DNA from: Methylomicrobium lacus LW14
GTDB lineage: Bacteria; Pseudomonadota; Gammaproteobacteria; Methylococcales; Methylomonadaceae
Length of the DNA: 64,000 nt
Reading direction: 5' to 3'
Assembly (NCBI RefSeq): GCF_000527095.1
Contig: NZ_AZUN01000001.1
Coordinates: 3,175,501-3,239,500 of the forward strand
Shown here one piece after another: positions 42,472-51,349 of this stretch; positions within the stretch are counted from its first letter, which is position 1; each line of letters opens with the position of its first letter. Under the pieces are notes generated by a model. The model was given only the letters and a program-made list of their open reading frames with translations. It ran no database searches and had not been told where the DNA came from. A program made the position numbers and the translations under genes.

Positions 42472-43143
42472 ATGTATCGATCCATTGGTTTGCCACTGTC
42501 CTTCTTCCTGTTACTGTTCGCGCTTGGCAGCGCGGCATCGGCTAGCGATGCCGCCTTCGATCCGGGTAAACTGCCGCGCGAAGGCCGCGTGTTTGACGAT
42601 TTTACGCCGGAAGGCTGGATGGTGGCGGACCGGGCCGATGGCGACTTGAATGGCGACGGGGTCGCCGATAGGGCGGAGGTTTTGGTGCAAAAACCTGCTG
42701 CGCCGGATGCGCTTGCGGAGAGTCAGCGCGTCCTGCTGGTACTGGTTAGCGGCGAGAAAGGAAAGTTTTTGCCGGGCGGCAGTCAGGCGAATCTTCTCGT
42801 CTGTGTCACCTGCGGCGGCGTCAAGGAAAGCGCCGGCGTCGAAATCAAGAAAGGCATCCTGATCGTGAGCCAGTTGACCGGTTCCAGAGAGTTTGAAGAC
42901 CAAACCTGGCGCTTTCGTTACGATGCAAAATCCCGCCGCTTCGTGCTGATCGGGGAGGATGTCAGGTATGGCGACGGCGCCGTGGGAACCGGCTATAAAG
43001 AAAGTTTCAATTTTTTGACCGGGATCAAAATCAGCGAAAGTTACCGGTTTGACCCAAAACGCGGCCGGGAAATCACGACCGCTCCAAAGCGGGACAAGAT
43101 TCCGAAACAAGCGCGCTTTTTGGAGGAGGTCGTTAGCGAATAG
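42472..43143 (+). CDS. Exported protein of unknown function with calcium-type loop
   Basis: A 223-residue protein with a Sec signal peptide (MYRSIGLPLSFFLLLFALGS ASA, cleavage near residue 24). DRADGDLNGDGVADRAEVLV (about 53-72) resembles a dockerin/FG-GAP-type calcium-binding loop (D.DLNGDG..D). The remainder is beta-rich with LLVCVTCGGV, and ISESYRFDPKRGR near the end. I recognise no named family, although such proteins occur as periplasmic or secreted hypotheticals in gammaproteobacteria. The ribosome site (CTGGAG) lies about ten bases before the ATG. It converges on the kinase gene. Confidence 0.7.
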   Translation: MYRSIGLPLSFFLLLFALGSAASASDAAFDPGKLPREGRVFDDFTPEGWMVADRADGDLNGDGVADRAEVLVQKPAAPDALAESQRVLLVLVSGEKGKFLPGGSQANLLVCVTCGGVKESAGVEIKKGILIVSQLTGSREFEDQTWRFRYDAKSRRFVLIGEDVRYGDGAVGTGYKESFNFLTGIKISESYRFDPKRGREITTAPKRDKIPKQARFLEEVVSE

Positions 43144-43171
43144 CCGGACATGCCGGCCGCAATCGAGGAGC

Positions 43172-44527
43172 TTACGGCAAATACACGCTCCAGCTCATCC
43201 CGCCCAGGGTCTTGCTCGGCACGCCTTCCAGCTTGCCGCCCAACAGCTCGATCAAGTCGTTCACGACCGCCATGCCGATGCCATGTCCGTGAATGTTCTC
43301 GTCGGCCCTGACGCCGCGTTTCAATATTTCGCTGAGCTTTTGCTGCGGAATGCCGGGGCCGTCGTCTTCGATCAACAGGAATACGCCGTAATTGCGGCGG
43401 TTTTTACGCTGGTTCAGCACGACATTGACCCGGACCGTTTTCCGGCACCATTTGCTGGCATTGTCGAGCAGATTGCCGATGATTTCGTAGAGGTCGCCTT
43501 CCTCGTAATACACCGGGCTCGACTCCGGCATATTCAGGTCGAAAACGATGCCCTTGTCCAGATGCACCTTGGCCAGCGAGGCGGCCGTTTTGCGGATGAT
43601 CTCGGTCACGTCGGAGGTGCCGACGGTCTTGGTCTCGCCTTTCGCGGCCGCGCGCTGCAGCTGGTACTCGATGATCTTGTCCATGTGGGTCAGCTGTTCG
43701 ATCACGGCGTCCTGATTGCCTTGAAAGGACTGCGCGCAGCCGTGCAGGATCGCCAGCGGCGTCTTCAGGCTGTGCGCGAGATCGGCCAGCGTATTGCGGT
43801 AGCGCTCCAGGTGCGCGCGCTCGCTGTTGATGAAGGCGTTCAGATTGCTCGCGAGCCCCTGCAGTTCGGTCGCATAATAATGATCCAGGCGCAGGCGCTT
43901 GCCTTTTTCGATCGCCTCCAGGTCCCTGACGATTCGGCGCAGCGGCTTCAAGCTCCAGCGCAGCAGCGAAAACTGGATCAAGAGCAGCACCACGCCGATC
44001 ACCAGCAGCCACGCCCTCAAGGTCACAGTAAAGCGCTTCACCTGCTGCGCGACAAAATCGCCGTCTTCGACGACGGTAAACATGTATTCGCGCTCGATGC
44101 CGGCCACATTCTGCCAAATGACTCGGTAATGAAACGCATAGCGGTTGCGTTTTTCCAGGGTGAACGCCGATTCGCCCGGCGCTATCTCGGGGAGGGGCGG
44201 CGGGTCGAGGCCGATCGCGGAAGGCGAACTCCAGACCAGTTTTTTATTGCTTTGCTGGATGAAGCCATAGAGGCCCGAACCCGGATTGGTGAAGCGCGGA
44301 TCGTTCAGGTTCGGCGAAACCGATAATTCGCCGTTATCCTTCAGTTCCGCGGAAGATAATAAGGAGTACACCTGGATCCGCAAGCGTTCCTTCAAGGCTT
44401 CCTCGGCACTTTCGCGAAAGCCTTGCTCAAGCACCACGGCGACCAGCGCGAAAAAGGCCACCAGCACCAGGCCTTCGGAGGTCAGCAGTCTAAAGCTTAG
44501 GGATTTGGTGCGCGTCGCGTTCTTCAT
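43172..44527 (-). CDS. PhoQ-like membrane sensor histidine kinase
   Basis: Start set at the ATG at 44527 (451 residues): MKNATRTKSLSFRLLTSEGL is followed by the first membrane helix, while the open frame upstream to 44620 reads as unstructured sequence. Domains: TM1 (about 16-36), periplasmic sensor of PhoQ/ArlS type (about 37-170), TM2 (WLLVIGVVLLLIQFSLL), HAMP-like linker, HisKA with the phospho-acceptor His in LADLAHSLKTPLAILHG, and HATPase_c (NLLDNASKWCRK, EDDGPGIP, GHGIGMAVVNDLIELLGG). No response regulator is adjacent, so it is an orphan kinase here. It runs divergently from the zinc receptor gene. Confidence 0.88.
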   Translation of the reverse strand: MKNATRTKSLSFRLLTSEGLVLVAFFALVAVVLEQGFRESAEEALKERLRIQVYSLLSSAELKDNGELSVSPNLNDPRFTNPGSGLYGFIQQSNKKLVWSSPSAIGLDPPPLPEIAPGESAFTLEKRNRYAFHYRVIWQNVAGIEREYMFTVVEDGDFVAQQVKRFTVTLRAWLLVIGVVLLLIQFSLLRWSLKPLRRIVRDLEAIEKGKRLRLDHYYATELQGLASNLNAFINSERAHLERYRNTLADLAHSLKTPLAILHGCAQSFQGNQDAVIEQLTHMDKIIEYQLQRAAAKGETKTVGTSDVTEIIRKTAASLAKVHLDKGIVFDLNMPESSPVYYEEGDLYEIIGNLLDNASKWCRKTVRVNVVLNQRKNRRNYGVFLLIEDDGPGIPQQKLSEILKRGVRADENIHGHGIGMAVVNDLIELLGGKLEGVPSKTLGGMSWSVYLP

Positions 44528-44731
44528 TGGTTGTTGTTGTCGTCGGTCTTGTTGAGCGCAATTAAAGTCACGGATTTTTCTGGCGTGCGCTGCGGAACCA
44601 GCCAGGAGTCGGCCTGTCACATCTGAGCTATGAAATCGCCTATTCTAATCAAAACCGCCTTGTCACGCTTACTCCTAATCAGGCAGGCAGGTAAAAGAGT
44701 CGTCTTCGAGGGTCTCGCCGGTCGCCCGCTT

Positions 44732-44748
44732 ATGTTATAATATAACAT
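44732..44748. promoter_or_regulatory. Zur box upstream of the zinc receptor gene
   Basis: A perfect 17-base palindrome, ATGTTATAATATAACAT, 21 bases before the start of the TonB-dependent receptor gene. It matches the proteobacterial Zur consensus (ATGTTATANTATAACAT). Repression by Zur when zinc is sufficient is the expected control; binding itself is inferred. Confidence 0.88.
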
Positions 44749-44769
44749 TGCATTCCATTAAAACGCCTC

Positions 44770-46827
44770 ATGCAGATCAATCAAATTGCTATTTATCCGT
44801 CTGTTATCGCCTGTTTGTTGGGAGCGGGTCTGCCGATCGCCACGCTGCACGCGGAAGAACCCGAAGGGATACTGGATGAAGTCGTCGTCACCGCGCCTTC
44901 AGAACAGACGCAGGCGGGCCCTGTCCAGCCGGTTAAGGTATTGAGCGATGAGGAATTGCGGATGAAAACCGGACACAGCATCGGCGAGACGCTGAAGGAC
45001 GAATTGGGCATCAGCAGCCAGTCTTTCGGGCCCGGCGTCGGCACCCCGGTGATCCGGGGGCAGGCAGGCCCCAGGGTGCGGGTATTGAGCAACGGCATCG
45101 GCAGCAACGATGCGTCGGCATTCAGCCCGGACCACGCGGTCAGCGTCGAGCCGCTGCTGGCCGAAAGCATCGAAGTGCTGCGCGGCCCCGCCACCCTGAT
45201 GTACGGCAGCGGCGTGATCGGCGGCGTGGTCAACGTGATCGACAACCGGATTCCGGGGCGAATGCCGGACAAGCCGATCGGCGGCGCGCTCGAACAGCGC
45301 TTCGATTCGACCAGCGACGAAACCAGTACCGCGATGAAGATCGACGGCGGCCGGGACCATGTCGCCTACCATCTGGACGGTTTCTACCGGCACCGCGACG
45401 ATCTCTCCATCGGCGGCAGCGCGATCGATACGGCCAAGGCCTCGATCACCGATCCCTCTTTAGCGATCGTCGACAATCCGGACGGGCATTTGAACAACAC
45501 CGGCGCGGAGGCGATCAGCGGTTCGGCCGGCTTGTCCTGGATCGGCGAGCCGGGTTTCGCGGGCGCTTCGATCAATCATCTCGAAAACAATTACGGCATC
45601 GCGCCGGACGGCACCGGCGAGGAAAACGTGCGCATCGCGCTCAGGCAGGATAAATACGACTTTAAAGGCGAACTGCGCGATCCGTTCCGCTTCGCGAAAA
45701 GCCTGCGCGCCCGCCTGGGCTACACCGACTATCAACACACCGAAATCGCGAACGGCGAACCCGGGGCGTTTTTCACCAATCAATCCTACGAAAGCCGGCT
45801 CGAAATGGACCATCAGGACCTCGGCCCGTTGCGCGGCACGGTCGGCTTTCAGGCCCAGGCCAGCGATTTCAACGCGATTGAAAAACTGACCGGCGCGCCG
45901 ATCGTGCCGCATTCCTTGATCAACAGCTACAGCGTGTTCGCGGTCGAAGCGTTCGACGTGGGTCCTGTGACCTACCGGTTCGGCACCCGCATCGACCAAA
46001 CCGGCATTCGGCCGGACGCCATGCAGGGGTTCGACTACACCCCGGTCAGCGCTTCGGCTTCCGCAGATTGGAAAATCGACGGCAAGAACAGTTTGAACCT
46101 CGCGCTGACCCGGTCGTCGCGGGCGCCGCAAGTGCAGGAGCTCTTGGTTGACGGCTTCCACGACGCGACCCGCAGCTTCGAGCGCGGCAATCTGAACTTA
46201 CAGGAAGAAACCTCCTACAATCTCGATCTGGGCTACCGCTTCAAATCGGACTGGCTGCGCGCCGAGTTAGATCTGTTCCACAACTGGGCCGGCGACTATA
46301 TCTATCAACAACGCAGCGGCGAATTCGTCGATGAAGACGGCAATCCTTGTGTCACCGACTGCGTGCCCGTATTGGTCAGCAGCCAGCAGGACGCGATCTT
46401 CAAAGGCTATGAAGCGAAGCTGATTTTTCCGGTGATGGAGAACCGTCATGGCCTGTTGGACCTGACGTTGTTCAGCGACTACACGCGCGGCGAATTCGCA
46501 AACGGCAGCGATGTGCCGCGCATGCCGCCGCTGCGCTACGGCTTGCAGCTCGATTATATGCAGGACAAATTGTCGAGCTATCTGCGCTTCACCCGTGCCG
46601 ACGACCAGCCGCATGCCGGCGACTTCGAAACCTCCACCGCCGGTTATTTTTTGCTGAACGTCGGCGTCAACTACCAACTGAAAGCCTACAAGGACGCCAA
46701 GCTGATGCTGTTTGCGAAGGGCAACAACCTGCTCGATCAAAACATCCGCAATTCGACGTCCTACCTCAGGAACTTTGCTCCGGAAGCCGGAAGAGGCGCG
46801 GAGATCGGGTTTAGAGTAAATTATTAA
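44770..46827 (+). CDS. znuD: TonB-dependent outer-membrane receptor, ZnuD-like
   Basis: A 685-residue receptor. A signal peptide ends near HAEEPEG, then the TonB box region (LDEVVVTAP), then the plug domain (PVIRGQAGPRVRVLSNGIGS, DASAFSPDHAVSVEPLLAES, IEVLRGPATLMYGSGVIGGV). The plug sequence with SPDHAV and ND.SA is characteristic of the ZnuD zinc receptors. A 22-strand barrel follows, ending in GRGAEIGFRVNY with the C-terminal aromatic. It has two Cys in a surface loop (CVTDC), a possible metal site. The Zur box 21 bases upstream supports zinc uptake under limitation. No other zinc-transport gene lies nearby. Confidence 0.88.
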   Translation: MQINQIAIYPSVIACLLGAGLPIATLHAEEPEGILDEVVVTAPSEQTQAGPVQPVKVLSDEELRMKTGHSIGETLKDELGISSQSFGPGVGTPVIRGQAGPRVRVLSNGIGSNDASAFSPDHAVSVEPLLAESIEVLRGPATLMYGSGVIGGVVNVIDNRIPGRMPDKPIGGALEQRFDSTSDETSTAMKIDGGRDHVAYHLDGFYRHRDDLSIGGSAIDTAKASITDPSLAIVDNPDGHLNNTGAEAISGSAGLSWIGEPGFAGASINHLENNYGIAPDGTGEENVRIALRQDKYDFKGELRDPFRFAKSLRARLGYTDYQHTEIANGEPGAFFTNQSYESRLEMDHQDLGPLRGTVGFQAQASDFNAIEKLTGAPIVPHSLINSYSVFAVEAFDVGPVTYRFGTRIDQTGIRPDAMQGFDYTPVSASASADWKIDGKNSLNLALTRSSRAPQVQELLVDGFHDATRSFERGNLNLQEETSYNLDLGYRFKSDWLRAELDLFHNWAGDYIYQQRSGEFVDEDGNPCVTDCVPVLVSSQQDAIFKGYEAKLIFPVMENRHGLLDLTLFSDYTRGEFANGSDVPRMPPLRYGLQLDYMQDKLSSYLRFTRADDQPHAGDFETSTAGYFLLNVGVNYQLKAYKDAKLMLFAKGNNLLDQNIRNSTSYLRNFAPEAGRGAEIGFRVNY

Positions 46828-46918
46828 TGCGGCCGCTGTAACTGGCTTATTGTATGATCCTAGGCGTGTTCTTTACATGAAATCACATAAGCCGAGCGTG
46901 GCTGAAGAGGAGGCAACT

Positions 46919-47401
46919 ATGAATGAAACCAATGAAGACCTGCTGAAGGCATACTTGCAAAACGTTGCAAGTTTACTCATCGATATTGAAAGCTGGTCAG
47001 TTCACCGCCGACTAAGCATTGCCCGAGAGCCTCTAGAAATCAGTGAGGAAGACTACGGCACTTACCAAACTGAAAAAATGACGTTAACCGACGATGGGCG
47101 CACTATCGCCGAGATTGTCCCTATGGGCTGTTCCATCGTGGGATCCTATGGCCGAGTAGATTTAATTGGCATGATAAACAGGGAGGTCATCAGTTATATG
47201 AAAAAAGGCGGTCCCTATATAACGCAAAGCGAATTGGTTGACGGTGTGATGACGGAAGTTCGAAAAAAATATTTTTACAGGGACATAAACGAAACCGGTT
47301 GGTATTGGATAGAAAGTACCCGACTGGGGCGAGCAAAGAAGTTTGACGAGGCGCTGTTTTTTGATTTGCTCGCCGCGGTGTCCGATTATGAGCGTACCTG
47401 A
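46919..47401 (+). CDS. Unrecognised protein preceding a HEPN gene
   Basis: A 160-residue acidic protein. The ATG at 46919 has AGGAGG seven bases upstream, which decides it against a longer frame from 46850. No transmembrane or signal sequence. Sequence blocks are MNETNEDLLKAYLQNVASLL, SVHRRLSIAREPLEI, GCSIVGSYGRVDLIG and GWYWIESTRLGRAKKFDEAL; none matches a family I know. Its stop lies 14 bases inside the following gene, so the two are translated together. The position in front of a HEPN gene suggests an antitoxin or regulatory partner, but that is inference only. Confidence 0.65.
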   Translation: MNETNEDLLKAYLQNVASLLIDIESWSVHRRLSIAREPLEISEEDYGTYQTEKMTLTDDGRTIAEIVPMGCSIVGSYGRVDLIGMINREVISYMKKGGPYITQSELVDGVMTEVRKKYFYRDINETGWYWIESTRLGRAKKFDEALFFDLLAAVSDYERT

Positions 47402-47927
47402 CGCCATTGCTGAAATCTGGCGTACCTATCAGGTTACGCTGGATTGTTTGGAAGTCGCATTACTGGAAAAGAAGCGAGGACGCATTGATTCTCTACAGGG
47501 CACCGGCTTTATGGATATGCCCATTGATGTCGTCAGGCGAGATATACAAACCAGTCGGGACGTTGTGAATGATCATGCCATTCTTTCGATGTGGACGGTA
47601 TTTGAGAGAGAAATGGTTGCCGTTTTGGAGTCTGAAAGCCGCAAAATGCTTGATACGTCGTCGTCTGCATTTAACCAAGCGGTATGCCGAAAAGTTGAAG
47701 CCGGCATAGAGTATTGGCGCGTGAGCGAGATGATTGATCTCTTCAAGCCGCTGCTCGCGATCGAGCTCATCGGATATATGAAGCAAATCAAGCGCTACCG
47801 TGATTGGGTGGCGCATAAAAACCCCAAGAAAGCTTCGCCCGCCAAAGTCACGCCAGAATTTACCTATGAAGTCCTCGTGCTGGCCCTTGAGCAAATGGGA
47901 GCCGTCTCTCAAGCAATTGCTGGGTAG
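47388..47927 (+). CDS. HEPN-domain protein (Rx4H), candidate RNase toxin
   Basis: A 179-residue all-helical protein starting MSVPDAIAEIWRTYQVTLDC. The C-terminal half contains MKQIKRYRDWVAHKNPKKAS: Arg-Asp-Trp-Val-Ala-His is the Rx4H catalytic motif of HEPN ribonucleases, in the RYRxxVAHxNP form seen in RiboL-PSP-HEPN and related families. The start at 47388 lies within the preceding gene (overlap of 14 bases). HEPN genes paired with a small overlapping partner are often toxin-antitoxin or abortive-infection systems. No MNT nucleotidyltransferase is present, so this is not the common HEPN/MNT pair. Confidence 0.75.
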   Translation: MSVPDAIAEIWRTYQVTLDCLEVALLEKKRGRIDSLQGTGFMDMPIDVVRRDIQTSRDVVNDHAILSMWTVFEREMVAVLESESRKMLDTSSSAFNQAVCRKVEAGIEYWRVSEMIDLFKPLLAIELIGYMKQIKRYRDWVAHKNPKKASPAKVTPEFTYEVLVLALEQMGAVSQAIAG

Positions 47928-48049
47928 AACTACTACATCAATCTCTAAACCGGCAGCACAGGGATTCCAAATCCGATGACAAACAAGACATCGGCGGAGG
48001 AATCTGGGACAATGTCGGGGCAATCTAATTCGTAGTAATACCGACCCCA

Positions 48050-49144
48050 ATGACAAATAATAATGACCTGATTGCCCGCGTCTTCCGCCAGGAAGTGCTG
48101 GCGATGTCCGCCTACCATGTTGCCGATGCCGAGGGCTTGATCAAGCTGGATGCGATGGAAAATCCGTACGAATGGCCCGAAGACATCAAGACGAGCTGGC
48201 TCGAAAGCCTGCGCGCCTGCCCGCTGAACCGTTATCCCGATCCCGGCGCACGGAGTCTGTCCGCGACGATCAACCGACTAAACGGCCTTGATGAAAACGC
48301 CGCGCTGCTGCTCGGCAACGGCTCCGATGAAATCATCCAGCTGCTGCTGATGGCGCTGCCGCAAGGCTCGTCGGTGTTGTCGCCGGAGCCGGGCTTCGTG
48401 ATGTACAAGCAGCTCAGCCATTGCCTGGGCTTGAATTACATCGGCGTGCCTTTGCAGGCGGAGGACTTTGCGCTCGATTTGCCGGCGATGCTGAGTGCGA
48501 TCGAGCGGCACCAGCCGAAGCTGATCTTTCTGGCTTACCCGAACAATCCGACCGGCAATCTGTTCGATCAGGACGCGATCGATGCGATCATCGAACAGGC
48601 TCCAGGACTGGTCGTGATCGACGAAGCCTATGAGCCGTTCGCGGAAGCGAGCTATCTCGGCAGGCTCGGCCGCCATCAAAATCTGTTGGTGATGCGCACG
48701 GTATCCAAGCTGGGCCTGGCCGGTTTGCGGCTCGGCTATCTGTGCGGCAGCCCCGAGCTGATCGGGCAACTGGACAAAATCCGCCTGCCCTACAACATCA
48801 ATGTGCTGACCCAGGCCAGCGCCGAATTCGCCTTGAACCATAAAGCCCTGTTCGACCAGCAGACCCGATTGATCCGTGCCGAGCGCGCGCGCGTCTTCGC
48901 CGAGCTGAATGCGATGGCAGGCATCGCAGCCTACCCGAGCGCGGCCAACTTCATCCTGTTCAGAACGCCGTCAGGCCGAGCCAACGCGCTATTTGCCTCC
49001 CTCAAACAGCAGGGCGTCCTGATCAAGAATCTGAGTCCGCAAGGCGGCGTTTTGGCCGATTGTTTGCGCGTCACGATCGGCAAGCCCGATGAAAACGCCG
49101 CGTTTCTTTCGGCATTGACTCAAAGCCTTAACGCCAACTCTTGA
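48050..49144 (+). CDS. hisC: Histidinol-phosphate aminotransferase
   Basis: A 364-residue class I/II PLP enzyme. LLLGNGSDEIIQLLLMAL (phosphate/PLP contact), YPNNPTGNLFD with the conserved Asn, VVIDEAYEPFAE with the Asp that binds the pyridine nitrogen, and MRTVSKLGLAGLRLGY with Schiff-base Lys220 are all in place. It transfers an amino group between glutamate and imidazole acetol phosphate in histidine synthesis. The opening (AMENPYEWPEDIKTSW) is typical of the HisC2-like branch. No other his gene lies nearby, so it is a detached his gene or a paralogue acting on aromatic amino acids. Confidence 0.9.
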   Translation: MTNNNDLIARVFRQEVLAMSAYHVADAEGLIKLDAMENPYEWPEDIKTSWLESLRACPLNRYPDPGARSLSATINRLNGLDENAALLLGNGSDEIIQLLLMALPQGSSVLSPEPGFVMYKQLSHCLGLNYIGVPLQAEDFALDLPAMLSAIERHQPKLIFLAYPNNPTGNLFDQDAIDAIIEQAPGLVVIDEAYEPFAEASYLGRLGRHQNLLVMRTVSKLGLAGLRLGYLCGSPELIGQLDKIRLPYNINVLTQASAEFALNHKALFDQQTRLIRAERARVFAELNAMAGIAAYPSAANFILFRTPSGRANALFASLKQQGVLIKNLSPQGGVLADCLRVTIGKPDENAAFLSALTQSLNANS

Positions 49145-49333
49145 AGGTTCAGGCGGTCAGTGGCAAACCGGCATCGCTGACCGCCCCGATTTTCGATTTG
49201 ACTGATCGCCGCCTTTTTTGTCATCTCTCGGTAAACAAATCTATTAAGCACTTCAAATCGAATAGGTTCTAGTGGTATATTGCGCCAGATAACGCGTTAA
49301 TTACGACACAGACCTGAACAGGAGAGTTAGATA

Positions 49334-49933
49334 ATGAATAACCAAGGCGTCGATAAGTCAAAACGCCAGTTTTTAACCTCGGCATTGACCGTAGTGGGGG
49401 CGGTCGGTGTGGGTTATTTAGCTGTACCCTTTCTTGCGCAGATGCAGCCGAGCGTGAAGGCGATGGCTGCCGGGGCGCCGGTCGAGGTTGACATCAGTAA
49501 AATAGAGCCGGGCCAATTGATCCGCGTCGCTTGGCGCGGCAAGCCGGTATGGATTTTGATGCGAACGCCGGAGGTGCTGGCGACGCTCAAAACGCTCGAT
49601 AACGAGCTGCGCGACCCTTTGTCCGAGGAGTCGATTCAACCCGAGTACAGCAAAAATCTCTATCGCTCCATCAAGCCCGAGCTCTTCGTGGCGATCGGCA
49701 TCTGCACCCACTTAGGTTGTTCGCCCACCTTCCGTCCTGAATTGGCGCCAGCCGATCTCGGCGACAAATGGAAGGGCGGTTTCTTCTGTCCGTGTCATGG
49801 TTCCTGGTTTGATTTGGCCGGCCGCGTCTATCGCGGCGTTCCCGCGCCGACCAATCTCGAAATTCCGCCTTATCGTTACGTGACTGAAAACCAACTGATC
49901 ATCGGCGAAACCAGCCAAGGGGCAAGCGCATGA
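49334..49933 (+). CDS. petA: Ubiquinol-cytochrome c reductase Rieske iron-sulfur subunit
   Basis: A 199-residue protein. A twin-Arg-like N-terminus is replaced by KRQFLTSALTVVGAVGVGYL, a single membrane anchor. The Rieske 2Fe-2S ligands are Cys124 and His126 in CTHLGC and Cys152 and His155 in CPCHGS, with the disulfide pair Cys129-Cys154. It accepts electrons from ubiquinol and passes them to cytochrome c1. First gene of petABC, with AGGAG nine bases before the ATG; its stop overlaps the petB start by four bases. Confidence 0.96.
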   Translation: MNNQGVDKSKRQFLTSALTVVGAVGVGYLAVPFLAQMQPSVKAMAAGAPVEVDISKIEPGQLIRVAWRGKPVWILMRTPEVLATLKTLDNELRDPLSEESIQPEYSKNLYRSIKPELFVAIGICTHLGCSPTFRPELAPADLGDKWKGGFFCPCHGSWFDLAGRVYRGVPAPTNLEIPPYRYVTENQLIIGETSQGASA

Positions 49934-51348
49934 AACCTTCACGTCTGACTCAGTGCGGCGACTGGATACTCGATCGGTTTCCGCTTTCCAAGTTATGGAA
50001 CGAACACATGGCGCATTACTATGCGCCGAAAAATTTCAACTTCTGGTATTTTTTCGGGTCGCTGGCGCTTCTGGTGCTGGTCAATCAGATCATTACCGGC
50101 ATTTTGCTGACGATGAACTACAAGCCGGACGCCAAGCTCGCGTTCGATTCGGTCGAATACATCATGCGCGAGGTCAACTGGGGTTGGCTGATCCGCTACA
50201 TGCACTCGACCGGCGCCTCGGCGTTTTTCATCGTGGTCTATCTGCACATGTTTCGCGGCCTGATGTACGGCTCCTTCAAGCATCCGCGCGAGCTGATCTG
50301 GATCTTCGGTATGTGTATCTTCGTGGCGTTGATGGCCGAAGCGTTCATGGGTTACCTGTTGCCTTGGGGGCAGATGTCCTACTGGGGCGCGCAGGTGATC
50401 ATTTCGTTGTTCAGCGCGATTCCGGTGATCGGCGACGATTTGTCGCTGTGGATTCGCGGCGATTACGTGATCTCCGACGCGACGCTGAATCGCTTCTTCG
50501 CCTTCCATGTGATCGCGGTGCCGCTGGTGTTGGTGATGCTGGTGTTCCTGCACATCGTCGCGCTGCATGAAGTCGGCTCGAACAATCCCGATGGCGTCGA
50601 GATCAAGAAACAGAAAGACGCCAACGGCATTCCGCTCGACGGCATTCCGTTCCATCCTTACTACACGGTCAAGGACATCGTCGGCGTCGCAGTGTTTCTG
50701 ATCTTTTTCTCGGTCGTGATCTTCTACATGCCGGAAATGCACGGTTTCTTCCTGGAGCACGCGAATTTCATTCCGGCCGACCCGATGACGACTCCGGAGC
50801 ATATCGCGCCGGTCTGGTATTTCACGCCGTTCTATTCTGTCCTGCGCGCGATTCCGGATAAATTCGCCGGCGTTATCGGCATGGGCGGCGCGATCGTCGT
50901 GCTGTTTTTCCTGCCTTGGCTCGACCGCGGCCTGGTCAAATCAGTGCGCTACCGCGGCGGCATCTATAAGAAAGCCTTGTTCCTGTTCGTGGTCAGCTTT
51001 CTGGTCCTCGGCTATTTGGGCACGCAACCGCCGACCCCGGTCTCGACCATCATGGCCAGGGTCTGCACCGCGATCTATTTCGGCTTCTTCCTGTTGATGC
51101 CGATCTATACGCGCTGGGAAAAACTGAAGCCGGTGCCGACACGGGTCACCGAGCAGCCTACCCTGGAAGATCGCCTGCGTGACGCGAAGAAAGTCTACAA
51201 TGAGGTCACCATTGTGTTGCCGGGCACGCCTGAGCAGGCGGCATCGCTGCTGAGCAAATGCACCTTTTTCAGAAGAAGACCGAATCCTGAAGGCATCCGC
51301 AAGGCCGCCAAACGTTTTGCCAAAACCCTCAAAACGAGCCTCGATTGA
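49930..51348 (+). CDS. petB: Cytochrome b subunit of the bc1 complex
   Basis: A 472-residue membrane protein. The heme ligands are His92 and His106 in the first pair (MHSTGAS, YLHMF) and His193 and His208 in the second (AFHVIA, FLHIVALHEVG). The Qo motif reads PVWY (294-297), the form usual in beta/gammaproteobacteria, in place of PEWY. Eight helices are expected. The C-terminal 65 residues after the last helix (RWEKLKPVPTRVTEQPTLED onward) form a charged cytoplasmic extension longer than in most cytochromes b. Together with PetA and PetC it oxidises ubiquinol and pumps protons. Confidence 0.96.
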   Translation: MKPSRLTQCGDWILDRFPLSKLWNEHMAHYYAPKNFNFWYFFGSLALLVLVNQIITGILLTMNYKPDAKLAFDSVEYIMREVNWGWLIRYMHSTGASAFFIVVYLHMFRGLMYGSFKHPRELIWIFGMCIFVALMAEAFMGYLLPWGQMSYWGAQVIISLFSAIPVIGDDLSLWIRGDYVISDATLNRFFAFHVIAVPLVLVMLVFLHIVALHEVGSNNPDGVEIKKQKDANGIPLDGIPFHPYYTVKDIVGVAVFLIFFSVVIFYMPEMHGFFLEHANFIPADPMTTPEHIAPVWYFTPFYSVLRAIPDKFAGVIGMGGAIVVLFFLPWLDRGLVKSVRYRGGIYKKALFLFVVSFLVLGYLGTQPPTPVSTIMARVCTAIYFGFFLLMPIYTRWEKLKPVPTRVTEQPTLEDRLRDAKKVYNEVTIVLPGTPEQAASLLSKCTFFRRRPNPEGIRKAAKRFAKTLKTSLD

Positions 51349-51349
51349 T

